Shown here: positions 1 through 6,846 of the stretch, piece after piece
Layout of the letters: each line of letters starts with the position of its first letter
Numbering within the stretch: the first letter of the stretch is position 1
Assembly (NCBI GenBank): GCA_900315435.1
Contig: OMYY01000006.1
Location: 1 to 64,000 of the forward strand
Origin: an uncultured Spirochaetaceae bacterium
Lineage (GTDB): Bacteria > Spirochaetota > Spirochaetia > Sphaerochaetales > Sphaerochaetaceae
Length of the DNA stretch: 64,000 bases
Direction of reading: 5' to 3'
Program-made: the position numbers and the translations under genes
Notes under the pieces: model-generated
Seen by the model: the letters and a program-made list of their open reading frames with translations, nothing else
What the model was told of the DNA's origin: nothing
The model's database searches: none

Positions 1-516
1 GACCTCGCCGAGGTGGTCTCGGTCTGGATCTTCCTCAGGCCGGCGGAGAAGGACCAGGGGCGGGTGGTGGAGTGGAGCATGGCCGGCAGGCAGCTGTCCA
101 ACCTGGACGAGAGCGACACCAGGTGGAAAGGCGGACTGAAAGGGCTGAAGGTCGTGGCGGTTTGCGTCCCGGACCAGAAGCATGTACAATCGAAGACGGT
201 GGCGGACCTGCTGGGGGTATGGCTGAACGCCCTGCTTCCGGCCGGGGAGCGGAGCGAGAGGCTGAGGGACGGATGGGACGTCCATCTTCCGCCCCAGACA
301 GAGGAGGATACGGGCATGTTCGAGGGCGCTGGCCGTTCCTTGTGGAAGGAAGGACGCCAACTAGGACGCGAGGAAGGCAAGGAAGCTACATTGTTGGAAA
401 ACATCCAGAGCCTTGTCAAACGGCTCCACCTGTCGACAGAGCAGGCGATGGATGTGTTGGATATTCCTCCGGAGGAACGGGAGGGCATCCGTAAGAAACT
501 CCTGCCGTCTTCATGA
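1..516 (+). CDS. Rpn/PD-(D/E)XK nuclease-type transposase-like protein, C-terminal part (runs off left edge)
   Basis: The frame is open to the left window edge, so the 5' end is missing. The first visible residues (VVSVWIFLRP) resemble the core strand that follows the nuclease motif in Rpn-family recombination-promoting nucleases and PD-(D/E)XK family transposases. The rest is the charged helical tail of that family, ending in REGIRKKLLPSS. The catalytic residues would lie upstream and cannot be checked. About 270 bp of the 3' end, plus the terminator after it, recur near 54 kb at high identity, which marks this as one member of a dispersed multicopy family. Family assignment rests on overall resemblance; activity is not shown. 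Confidence 0.55.
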   Translation, partial: DLAEVVSVWIFLRPAEKDQGRVVEWSMAGRQLSNLDESDTRWKGGLKGLKVVAVCVPDQKHVQSKTVADLLGVWLNALLPAGERSERLRDGWDVHLPPQTEEDTGMFEGAGRSLWKEGRQLGREEGKEATLLENIQSLVKRLHLSTEQAMDVLDIPPEEREGIRKKLLPSS

Positions 517-605
517 GGGAAGAGAGGTATTGGATATGAAAGGGAATGTTGTTCGGTACACGTACAACATTCCCTTTTTTCTATCCCTGCCTTCCCGCTT
601 CATCC
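244..605 (+). repeat. Dispersed repeat, copy 1 (3' end of Rpn-like gene plus terminator and flank)
   Basis: The segment from the GERSER-coding stretch through the stop codon, the terminator hairpin and the following CTATCCCT/TTCCGCTTCATCCC/TCCACATCT flank matches the segment at about 53970-54340, at roughly 85-90% identity by eye. The shared 3' flank beyond the stop shows that the duplicated unit included the terminator. Confidence 0.75.
542..580 (+). terminator. Rho-independent terminator of the Rpn-like gene
   Basis: Perfect 10-bp stem GGGAATGTTG (542-551) with CAACATTCCC (565-574), followed by six T. The same stem is found behind the second copy at 54262-54301. Confidence 0.9.
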
Positions 606-644
606 CTTCCACATCTGGAGAGGACCTTTTTGAGAAGCCCGTCC

Positions 645-1097
645 TTAGTCGTAAATCTTGAAGGTGACCTTCTTCACCTTCGCGGGAAAACCGATGGCGA
701 CGCCGGTCTTGTGGGGCTCGCCGGGCAGAAAGACGGCGAAACGGCTACGGGCCGCATGCCAGACAGCCAGCGGCTCACCAGTGGTGTACTGCACGTCGTT
801 TTCCTTGTCATAGGGCTTGTCAGCCTCCTTGACCGCTTCCCTCCAGGAGACGCTCATCAGCTCTTCCCCCTCCAGCATGATCTGCACGTCGGTCGCCCTG
901 CGGTGGATCTCGTACGGCTTCTCCTTGCTGTCCGTCTCGTACTCGCTGATGATGTAGCGGACCTTCGGATCCTTGGTCTGGTAGGAGCCCGGCTCCATGC
1001 CGTACACGTCACCCTTGTCCATGATTTCGACCACCGTCTGCATGCGTGGCACCTCGGGATAGTACAGTTCGAGATTATCCAATGAATCGAACAGCAT
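645..1097 (-). CDS. YhcH/YjgK/YiaL (EbgC/NanQ-like) family protein
   Basis: A 150-residue protein of the DUF386 cupin-fold family. Characterised members include EbgC and YhcH/NanQ, which act on the anomeric or ring form of sugars such as sialic acid. Typical features are the start MLFDSLDNLE, the central KPYEIHRRATDVQIMLEGEE (the H and E match the family metal site) and the C-terminal FAVFLPGEPHKTG with its conserved E and H. The start at 1097 is chosen because GGAGG precedes it by six bases; a longer frame to 1175 would have no ribosome-binding site. It is divergent from the aldose epimerase gene, sharing a 77-bp gap, which suggests a joint role in sugar anomer or epimer handling. Substrate unknown. 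Confidence 0.85.
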   Translation of the reverse strand: MLFDSLDNLELYYPEVPRMQTVVEIMDKGDVYGMEPGSYQTKDPKVRYIISEYETDSKEKPYEIHRRATDVQIMLEGEELMSVSWREAVKEADKPYDKENDVQYTTGEPLAVWHAARSRFAVFLPGEPHKTGVAIGFPAKVKKVTFKIYD

Positions 1098-1174
1098 CTT
1101 CGCCTCCGCTACAACTATAGCCAATTGCCATAGCGCTTGCCAGAGGTGTATGCTCTTCGCAGAGGAATTGAACA

Positions 1175-2035
1175 ATGGTTACCTTATCCAATGTGCACCT
1201 GAGCCTCGCGATCAGCGAACATGGTGCGGAAATGCAGAGCCTGAAGAACAAACATACGGGAATTGAATATATCTGGAACGGCAATCCGACCTATTGGCCT
1301 CGCCGCGCCCCGATTCTCTTTCCGATGTCAGGACCGACCAAGGAAGACAAAATCAGTGTCGACGGGACCGAGTATCACATGCCGGGCAACGGTTTCGCCC
1401 GCGACATGGACTGGACGCTCGTGGACAGCAATGAGAGCAGCGCCACTTTCACGCTCGAGGACAACGCCACCACCCGCGGATATTTCCCCTTCGGCTTCCG
1501 GCTCACCACCACCTACACGCTGGACGACGACGAAATCAGCATCAAGACCGTCGTGGAAAGCAAGACGAACGACATGCGCTTCGTCTATGCCCTGCATCCG
1601 GCCTTCATGCTCGACATGAACCGCGATGCCCAGATTGACGACTACATGATCAGCTTCAATGACGACGAGAACGTCGCGAAACTGATCAAGGTAGGTCCCC
1701 TTTTCAAAGACACGGGCGTCAGGATTTCAGGAAAACTGATGAAGCTCTCCCGGGCGGACCTCGACCAAGGCGCGATCGCGCTGAAGAATCTGGCCAGCAA
1801 GAAGGTCAGCCTGCTCTGCGGCGTGGGAAACCACGGCGTCGAACTGTCGATGGGAGACCTGCACACGCTGGTCTGCTGGTCCCCCGAGGGCAAGAAGGCA
1901 CCGTTCGTCTGCGTCGAGCCGATGCTCAGCTTCGGCGACACATCCCGGCCGATGGACCTGAAGCAGATGGAAGGCCTCGCGAAGCTGAACGCAGGGCAGA
2001 AAAAGAGTTTCACCAACACGATCAGGCCTTTCTGA
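1175..2035 (+). CDS. Aldose 1-epimerase family protein (LacX-like)
   Basis: 286 residues with the galactose-mutarotase-like beta-sandwich pattern. It opens with LSNVHLSLAISEHGAEMQSL and IEYIWNGNPTYWPRRAPILFP, the usual N-terminus of LacX-like aldose epimerases. The YALHPAF segment carries the likely catalytic His, and the CVEPMLSFGD segment near the C-terminus carries the likely catalytic Glu. No signal peptide, so cytoplasmic interconversion of sugar anomers is expected. A GAGGAA sequence lies nine bases before the ATG. It is divergently paired with the YhcH-like gene. The sugar specificity cannot be read from the sequence. Confidence 0.85.
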   Translation: MVTLSNVHLSLAISEHGAEMQSLKNKHTGIEYIWNGNPTYWPRRAPILFPMSGPTKEDKISVDGTEYHMPGNGFARDMDWTLVDSNESSATFTLEDNATTRGYFPFGFRLTTTYTLDDDEISIKTVVESKTNDMRFVYALHPAFMLDMNRDAQIDDYMISFNDDENVAKLIKVGPLFKDTGVRISGKLMKLSRADLDQGAIALKNLASKKVSLLCGVGNHGVELSMGDLHTLVCWSPEGKKAPFVCVEPMLSFGDTSRPMDLKQMEGLAKLNAGQKKSFTNTIRPF

Positions 2036-2052
2036 GCGGACAACCATCACCG

Positions 2053-2105
2053 AAGAGTACCGATTCCAGCATGCTTGCCAATCCTGGGAGCGGTACTCTT
2101 TTTAC
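2053..2105 (+). terminator. Rho-independent terminator after the aldose epimerase
   Basis: Ten-bp stem AAGAGTACCG (2053-2062) with CGGTACTCTT (2091-2100), an inner CCAG/CTGG pairing, and a short T run running from 2099 to 2103. Confidence 0.75.
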
Positions 2106-2154
2106 GGGCCGATGGCGCTTTTCTTTTCTTCGCTTCTTTCCTAAGATAGTGGGC

Positions 2155-2796
2155 ATGATTACCGATATCGCCTGGGATTTCGACGGGACGCTGTGTGACA
2201 GCTATCCCCTGATCACCTATTCGTTCCAGACAGCTCTGGAACAAGTTGGAGTCCACGTCAGCATGCAGGAGGTACGCAAATGGGTCACCATTACCGTCCC
2301 CGACGCGGCAACGCATTTCCATCAGCTCTACCACTTCGACCTTCCCGTCATGATGCAGCTGTTCCGACAGCGCAACGAGCAGATCGACTATGAGCGTGTC
2401 GTTCCGTTTCCCGGAGTCGGCGACGCGCTGAGGCAGGTGGTCGCCCATGGCGGGAGAAACCACCTGTACACCCACCGGCTTGCCACTTCTGTCCTGCAAT
2501 ACCTGGACCATTATGGCCTCAGGAAGTATTTCACCATCGAGCTCACCGCGGACAAGGGATTTCCCCGCAAGCCCGACCCTACCGCCTTGCTGACGCTGAT
2601 GGAGAAAGGAAAAATCAAGGCGGAGCATCTGCTGATGGTGGGAGACCGCCCGATCGATATCGATGCCGCATTCAACGCCCATGCCGCAAGCTGCTTCTTC
2701 AACTCCAACCACCTTTCCATACCGGTACACGCCACCTACGCGGTAGACTCCTATCCGGAATTCTGCAGTCTGCTGGAGCAGCTGATGAGAGCGTAA
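2155..2796 (+). CDS. HAD-superfamily hydrolase (phosphoglycolate phosphatase-like)
   Basis: 213 residues with all four HAD motifs: DFDGTLCDS at residues 8-16 (nucleophile and acid-base Asp), the Thr in LYTHR (motif II), Lys in FPRKPDP (motif III) and MVGDRPIDIDAA (motif IV). An alpha-helical C1 cap sits between motifs I and II, as in phosphoglycolate phosphatase and beta-phosphoglucomutase relatives. It should dephosphorylate a small phosphometabolite in the cytoplasm; the substrate is not predictable. The start is chosen at MITDIAWDFDG. There is no Shine-Dalgarno; instead TAAGAT (2142-2147) sits seven bases before the ATG, so the mRNA may be leaderless. Confidence 0.85.
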   Translation: MITDIAWDFDGTLCDSYPLITYSFQTALEQVGVHVSMQEVRKWVTITVPDAATHFHQLYHFDLPVMMQLFRQRNEQIDYERVVPFPGVGDALRQVVAHGGRNHLYTHRLATSVLQYLDHYGLRKYFTIELTADKGFPRKPDPTALLTLMEKGKIKAEHLLMVGDRPIDIDAAFNAHAASCFFNSNHLSIPVHATYAVDSYPEFCSLLEQLMRA

Positions 2797-3061
2797 AGAC
2801 AAGAAAGGCAACCTTTGAGTGCACCATGTGCACTGCGTAGGTTGCCAAACATATGGTAGAATGAGGAACCACCGATCTGCTTCTGTGCATTAGCTTTTGA
2901 AGCAGCCCTGATTCTCACCAAGTTCTGAATCAGCAAGCTTCTCGCTTGTTCTGTATAACTATAACCATCTTTTTCCAGCGCGTCAAGGCCCCACCGAAAA
3001 AGTTTTCACCTTGCCGACAATCCTGTTTGGAAGTATCTTAGAAACGAAGAGGAGTCGCCCA
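2797..3061. other. Intergenic region with a hairpin, between the HAD gene and the DtxR gene
   Basis: Contains an inverted repeat GGCAACCT (2807-2814) with AGGTTGCC (2839-2846), enclosing AGTGCA/TGCACT. No T run follows on the plus strand; a T-rich stretch (TTTCTTGTCTTT) follows on the minus strand. It could be a weak HAD terminator or a bound element. The rest (2850-3040) is AT-richer and presumably holds the DtxR promoter. Confidence 0.4.
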
Positions 3062-3430
3062 ATGGTCATGCAGGAAGCAGGCGAGATGTATCTCGAGACA
3101 ATCTTGAGGATCCAGGAAGAGCAGGGATATGCCCGTTCCATCGACGTCGCCAACCGCATGGGGTATTCGAAACCCACCATCAGCGAGCAGATGAAGAAGT
3201 TCCGCGAGGCGGGGCTGGTCTCGTTTGACGACGAGATGCATATCATCCTCACCCAGAAGGGGCTGAAAATCGCCAAGAAAACCTATGAAAGGCATGTGGC
3301 GATCACCCGCTTCCTTGAGGCGATCGGCGTCAGCCCGGCAACCGCCGAGAACGACGCCTGCCGTTTCGAGCACTATATCAGCGACGAAACCTTCAACTGC
3401 ATGAAAGCCTTCGCAAAGGAACACGCCTAG
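3062..3430 (+). CDS. DtxR/MntR-family metal-dependent repressor, iron-type metal site
   Basis: 122 residues: an N-terminal winged helix (helix-turn-helix about 25-50, VANRMGYSKPTISEQMKKF), wing LTQKGLKIAKK, and the helical dimerisation and metal-binding domain. Comparison with DtxR places Met9, Cys100, Glu103 and His104 at the DtxR primary metal site (Met10, Cys102, Glu105, His106), and ACRFEH closely matches DtxR ACRWEH. Bacillus MntR has Asp and Glu in place of the Met and Cys, so iron is the likelier cofactor. The C-terminal SH3-like domain of DtxR is absent, as in MntR. GAGGAG lies seven bases before the ATG. It probably represses the convergent feo operon through the operator-like palindromes at 6654-6697. 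Confidence 0.85.
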   Translation: MVMQEAGEMYLETILRIQEEQGYARSIDVANRMGYSKPTISEQMKKFREAGLVSFDDEMHIILTQKGLKIAKKTYERHVAITRFLEAIGVSPATAENDACRFEHYISDETFNCMKAFAKEHA

Positions 3431-3453
3431 CAGTAACCGTTCCGACATGCATG

Positions 3454-3490
3454 AAGGCCCTCCCCATCGGAATCGGAGGAGGGCCTTTGT
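3454..3490 (+). terminator. Rho-independent terminator after the DtxR gene
   Basis: Ten-bp stem AAGGCCCTCC (3454-3463) with GGAGGGCCTT (3478-3487), followed by TTGTTGGTTTT. It lies between convergent transcripts. Confidence 0.8.
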
Positions 3491-3505
3491 TGGTTTTGCA
3501 CCCGG

Positions 3506-3895
3506 TCACTGCCGGCTCGTCATCCTGATGGCCTGCACCACGCTGGAGCCGCCAGCAAGGACCATCGCGAGTGCAACCGCCTCGAGATGGTCGCTGGAAA
3601 GCCCCAGTGTCCGGGACAGGTACGCCTCCGTCTCTCGCAGGGAATCCCGTAGCCTGACCGCGCTCTCCCTGCCCTTTTCCGTCAGAGACACCTTTCCGTA
3701 GGACTCTTTCCAGACCAGGTCATGTGCCGCCAGCCGGGAAAGCATCGCGCTCACGCTGGACTTCTGGACCCCAAGGTGGAGCGCAAGATCCACCGAGCGG
3801 ACCTCGTTGCCACCCCGGGCAAGGATTGCCAGCAGATAGCGTGCCTCACGGTCGCTTATCCGAGCTCTGGCAGTGGCGGTCACAGCTTCCTGCAT
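3506..3895 (-). CDS. DtxR-like winged-helix protein lacking metal ligands, last gene of the feo operon
   Basis: 129 residues. The N-terminal winged helix is clear (REARYLLAILARGGNEV, VDLALHLGVQKSSVSAMLSRL, then the wing KVSLTEKGRESAVRLRD), and its arrangement matches the DtxR/MntR family. When aligned with the iron-type regulator at 3062-3430, every primary metal-ligand position is changed: Met to Arg19, Cys to Val107, Glu to Ala110, His to Met111, and the ancillary His to Leu86. It therefore probably does not sense metal in the usual way. It occupies the place where FeoC, another small winged-helix protein, is found in enterobacterial feo operons. The start overlaps the preceding Cys-rich gene by 50 bp and has no clear ribosome-binding site, so translational coupling is likely. 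Confidence 0.7.
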   Translation of the reverse strand: MQEAVTATARARISDREARYLLAILARGGNEVRSVDLALHLGVQKSSVSAMLSRLAAHDLVWKESYGKVSLTEKGRESAVRLRDSLRETEAYLSRTLGLSSDHLEAVALAMVLAGGSSVVQAIRMTSRQ

Positions 3896-4001
3896 AAGGG
3901 CAGAAGGCGCAATGTCCTTTCTTGTGCTGGCCGACCAGGTACCGGATGATGCCGATGACGATCGCCAGCAGGATCAGCGAGATACTGATGGTTGCAACCA
4001 T
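3846..4001 (-). CDS. FeoB-associated Cys-rich membrane protein
   Basis: 51 residues: one transmembrane helix (about residues 4-22, ISISLILLAIVIGIIRYLV), a basic HKKGH turn, then a cysteine cluster CAFCPYAGSCDRHC (Cys31, 34, 40, 44). This is the pattern of the small FeoB-associated Cys-rich proteins (PF12669) encoded directly after feoB in many bacteria. They are presumed to help FeoB handle or accept Fe(II), but their role is not proven. A run of eight G forms the ribosome-binding site, and the gene starts 11 bp after the feoB stop. Confidence 0.85.
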   Translation of the reverse strand: MVATISISLILLAIVIGIIRYLVGQHKKGHCAFCPYAGSCDRHCQSSDKRP

Positions 4002-4012
4002 AATCCCCCCCC

Positions 4013-6166
4013 TTACACACGGGCAGCCGCGTAGTCGACCCCACGACTCGTCGTGGTACCCTTCCGGAACAAAGCATACAGCAGGAAGGCGAGCGCGGCA
4101 AACCCGAAGACCGTACCGATTCCAAAGTGGCCCGTCTGGATGAACGACCCGAGCTGGTAGATGATCAAGGCAAGCAGGTAGGCAAGACCGCACTCGTAGC
4201 CGATGGCGATCATCGTCCACTTGCCATTGTTCATCTCGCGCTTGATGGCGCCGATAGCGGCGAAACAGGGAGCGCAGATCAGGTTGAAGACCATGAAGGA
4301 GAAGCCGGCGAGCGGAGTAAAGGCCTGCTGCAGGTCGCCCCAGATTTCCGTTCCGTCCTCGCTCAGCTCACCACCGAAGTGGAACAGGATGCCGAAAGTG
4401 CCGACGACGTTCTCCTTGGCGATCAGGCCGGTGACCGTCGCGGCGACAGCCCTCCAGTTGCCCCAGCCAAGCGGAGCGAAGATCCACTTGACCGCACCAC
4501 CAAAAGCAGCCAGCAACGAGAAATCCATCTCCTCGTCGCCGAGCATCTGGAACCTGCCGTCCATGAAACCGAAATAGGAGAGGAACCAGACCAGGATGGT
4601 CGCCAAGACGATGACCGAACCGGCCTTCTTGGCGAACGAGGAGGCCCGTTCCCAGACGCTATGCAGAATGGCGCTGAACGTCGGCATGTGGTAGGCCGGC
4701 AATTCCATGACGAACGGAGCGGGATCGCCACTGAACAACTTGGTCTTCTTCAGGATGATGCCGCTGATGACAATGGCGGCGATACCGATGAAATAAGCGC
4801 TCGTGGCGACCCAAGCGGCGCCACCGAAAAGCGCTCCGGCAATCAGGGCGATGATCGGCAGCTTGGCAGAACAGGGAATGAACGTGGTGGTCATGATCGT
4901 CATGCGGCGGTCATTCTCGCTCTCGATCGTCCTGCTCGCCATGACGCCAGGGACACCACAACCGGTACCGATGAGCATCGGGATGAAGCTCTTGCCGGAA
5001 AGCCCGAACTTGCGGAAGACACGGTCGAGGATGAAGGCGATACGGCTCATGTAGCCACACTCCTCCAGGAAAGCCAGGAAGACGAACAGGACAATCATCT
5101 GCGGCAGGAAGCCGAGGACGGCGCCCATGCCGTTGACGATGCCGTCAGAAATCAAACCGGTCAGCCACGGGGCGGTGCCCAGCCTCTCCAGCAGGGTCGC
5201 GACACCCGGGACAATCCATGTTCCGAAGAGCACGTCGTTGACCCAGTCGGTTCCCATGGTTCCCAGCGTGGAAATGGAAACATAATAGACAAGGAACATG
5301 ACGGCCACGAAGATGGGAAGCCCGAGCCACCGGTTGGTGACGATGCGGTCGATCTTGTCGCTCATCGTCCGGGTGACCTGCTGGCGCTTGATGTAGCACG
5401 CGCCGACAATCTGCGCGATCACCGCATAGCGCTCGCTGGTGATGATGCTCTTCGCGTCATCATCCATCTCCTTCTCGCAGGCCTTGACGTCCCCCTCGAT
5501 GTGGGAAAGCACCTTCGGATCCAAGTCCAGCATCTTCTGCACGCGCTCGTCGCGCTCAAAGAGCTTGATGGCGAACCAGCGTTGCTGGTTCTGCGGCAAG
5601 GAATGGACAGTCGCCTCCTCGATGTGGGCGATGGCATGCTCGACGGAACCAGTGAATGCATGCTTCGGCATCGGAAGCTTCCTGCTCTTCACGATCTTGA
5701 TGGCTTCTTCTGCCACCTCCATGATGCCGGTTTCCTTCAAGGCGGAAATCTGGACCACCGGACAGCCAAGGTCCTCGGAGAGCCGCTTCAGGTCAATGAC
5801 GTCACCACGTTTCTCGACCAGGTCCGCCATGTTGATGGCGACCACCATCGGGATGCCGAGCTCAAGCAGCTGGGTGGTGAGGAACAGGTTCCTTTCCAGG
5901 TTGGTCCCATCAATCAGGTTGATGATGGCGTCAGGATGCTCTCCAATCAGGTAGTTGCGGGCGACAACCTCTTCCAACGTATAGGGAGAAAGAGAATAAA
6001 TGCCAGGAAGGTCGGTAATGGTGACATCCTTGTGGCCCTTCAAGGTTCCCTCTTTCTTCTCGACGGTGACGCCAGGCCAGTTGCCGACATACTGGTTGGC
6101 TCCGGTGTAGGCGTTGAACAATGTGGTCTTTCCACAGTTTGGGTTTCCTGCCAATGCTATCTTCAT
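4013..6166 (-). CDS. feoB: Ferrous iron transporter FeoB
   Basis: 717 residues, a normal length. The N-terminal G domain has G1 GNPNCGKTT (residues 7-15), G3 DLPG (52-55), G4 NMAD (112-115) and G5 SALK (141-144), followed by the helical GDI-like domain. The membrane part has two Gate-type repeats, including GTGCGVPGVMASRTIE and LEECGYMSRIAFILDR, and the late conserved CAPC motif. It is a GTP-dependent inner-membrane Fe(II) importer. GAGGAGAAAACG precedes the ATG. It forms an operon with two feoA genes upstream and the Cys-rich and DtxR-like genes downstream, probably iron-repressed. Confidence 0.97.
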   Translation of the reverse strand: MKIALAGNPNCGKTTLFNAYTGANQYVGNWPGVTVEKKEGTLKGHKDVTITDLPGIYSLSPYTLEEVVARNYLIGEHPDAIINLIDGTNLERNLFLTTQLLELGIPMVVAINMADLVEKRGDVIDLKRLSEDLGCPVVQISALKETGIMEVAEEAIKIVKSRKLPMPKHAFTGSVEHAIAHIEEATVHSLPQNQQRWFAIKLFERDERVQKMLDLDPKVLSHIEGDVKACEKEMDDDAKSIITSERYAVIAQIVGACYIKRQQVTRTMSDKIDRIVTNRWLGLPIFVAVMFLVYYVSISTLGTMGTDWVNDVLFGTWIVPGVATLLERLGTAPWLTGLISDGIVNGMGAVLGFLPQMIVLFVFLAFLEECGYMSRIAFILDRVFRKFGLSGKSFIPMLIGTGCGVPGVMASRTIESENDRRMTIMTTTFIPCSAKLPIIALIAGALFGGAAWVATSAYFIGIAAIVISGIILKKTKLFSGDPAPFVMELPAYHMPTFSAILHSVWERASSFAKKAGSVIVLATILVWFLSYFGFMDGRFQMLGDEEMDFSLLAAFGGAVKWIFAPLGWGNWRAVAATVTGLIAKENVVGTFGILFHFGGELSEDGTEIWGDLQQAFTPLAGFSFMVFNLICAPCFAAIGAIKREMNNGKWTMIAIGYECGLAYLLALIIYQLGSFIQTGHFGIGTVFGFAALAFLLYALFRKGTTTSRGVDYAAARV

Positions 6167-6183
6167 CGTTTTCTCCTCGCTCC

Positions 6184-6411
6184 TCAGACCACGTGGATGA
6201 TCGCTGCATCCTTCTTCCGGATAGTCAGCTGGTACCCACGAACCGTCACCTGGATCGGATCCCCGAGCGGCGCGACTTTCTCGACGTGCAGGGAGACTCC
6301 TTTGATGATTCCCATGGCCATGATGCGTTGTTTCAGCGCTCCATCGCCCGAGATACCCTTGACCACGGCGTCCTCTCCGACGTTGACCTCTGCCAATGTT
6401 CGATCACTCAT
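6184..6411 (-). CDS. feoA: FeoA-family protein (second of two)
   Basis: 75 residues with the SH3-like FeoA fold pattern: TLAEVNVGEDAVVKGI, LKQRIMAMGIIKG, and GDPIQVTVRGYQLTIRKKDAAIIHV. FeoA is a small cytosolic partner required for FeoB-dependent Fe(II) uptake. A GAGGAG ribosome-binding site lies eight bases before the ATG, and the gene is 17 bp ahead of feoB. Two adjacent feoA genes are seen in several anaerobic bacteria; whether the two subunits differ in role is unknown. Confidence 0.92.
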   Translation of the reverse strand: MSDRTLAEVNVGEDAVVKGISGDGALKQRIMAMGIIKGVSLHVEKVAPLGDPIQVTVRGYQLTIRKKDAAIIHVV

Positions 6412-6423
6412 CTCAACAACTCC

Positions 6424-6639
6424 TCAAACAAGAATACGCGCCGCCATCTCGCGACCAAGCGCGACGCGGGCATCGTCTTTTACCTTGACAATCAGATTCC
6501 CAGCCATCGAAGAGACGACTGTCACCTTGCTGCCTTCCACAATTCCAAGCTCACCGAGAAACTGCCTGATCCGGGGTTTCCCTCCGACAGAGCGGACAAC
6601 ATACTCTGTACCGATTTCACTTAATGTCAGTGGCAACAC
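6424..6639 (-). CDS. feoA: FeoA-family protein (first gene of the feo operon)
   Basis: About 71 residues from the chosen GTG start: LPLTLSEIGTEYVVRSV, IRQFLGELGIVEGSKVTVV, then the C-terminal strands with the basic-polar surface usual in FeoA. An ATG at 6663 would extend the frame, but it lies inside an operator-like palindrome and only a few bases from the predicted transcription start, with no ribosome-binding site. GAGGGG lies five bases before the GTG at 6639 and eight before a TTG at 6636; either gives the usual FeoA N-terminus. It is 12 bp ahead of the second feoA. Confidence 0.88.
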   Translation of the reverse strand: MLPLTLSEIGTEYVVRSVGGKPRIRQFLGELGIVEGSKVTVVSSMAGNLIVKVKDDARVALGREMAARILV

Positions 6640-6653
6640 GTACACCCCTCGCA

Positions 6654-6671
6654 GGTTAGCCATTGCTAACC
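6654..6671. promoter_or_regulatory. Candidate DtxR-type operator O1 upstream of feo
   Basis: Perfect palindrome with 7-bp arms GGTTAGC (6654-6660) and GCTAACC (6665-6671), resembling the GGTTAG/CTAACC half-sites of the DtxR/IdeR box. It lies just downstream of the predicted feo transcription start. Confidence 0.6.
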
Positions 6672-6679
6672 ATTCAAGA

Positions 6680-6708
6680 AGTTAGCAAACACTAACCATG
6701 TGTGTCAA
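6680..6708 (-). promoter_or_regulatory. Predicted feo operon promoter
   Basis: On the minus strand, consensus -35 TTGACA (6703-6708), a 17-bp spacer, and a weak -10 CTAACT (6680-6685). The spacer and -10 coincide with operator O2. Confidence 0.5.
6681..6697. promoter_or_regulatory. Candidate DtxR-type operator O2 inside the feo promoter
   Basis: Inverted repeat GTTAG (6681-6685) with CTAAC (6692-6696), sharing half-sites with O1. It overlaps the predicted -10 region and spacer, a classic repression position. Confidence 0.5.
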
Positions 6709-6846
6709 GGTATGTTCGATGTATCTAACTTTTTAGTTTAGAACAACTTATATAGATAACGCAAAAGATGTTCCCATGCAACAAGTTAGCAACGCCTACC
6801 ATCAAAGAGACAGGAAACCATCGTATTCCCCGCCACCCATTCACAG

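Noticed and set aside
4127-6685. 852-codon open frame opposite feoB and feoA
   Set aside because: It is the antisense of a certain gene with skewed GC-rich codon use, which removes stops. The peptide is dominated by Asp, Gly, Arg and Leu without domains.
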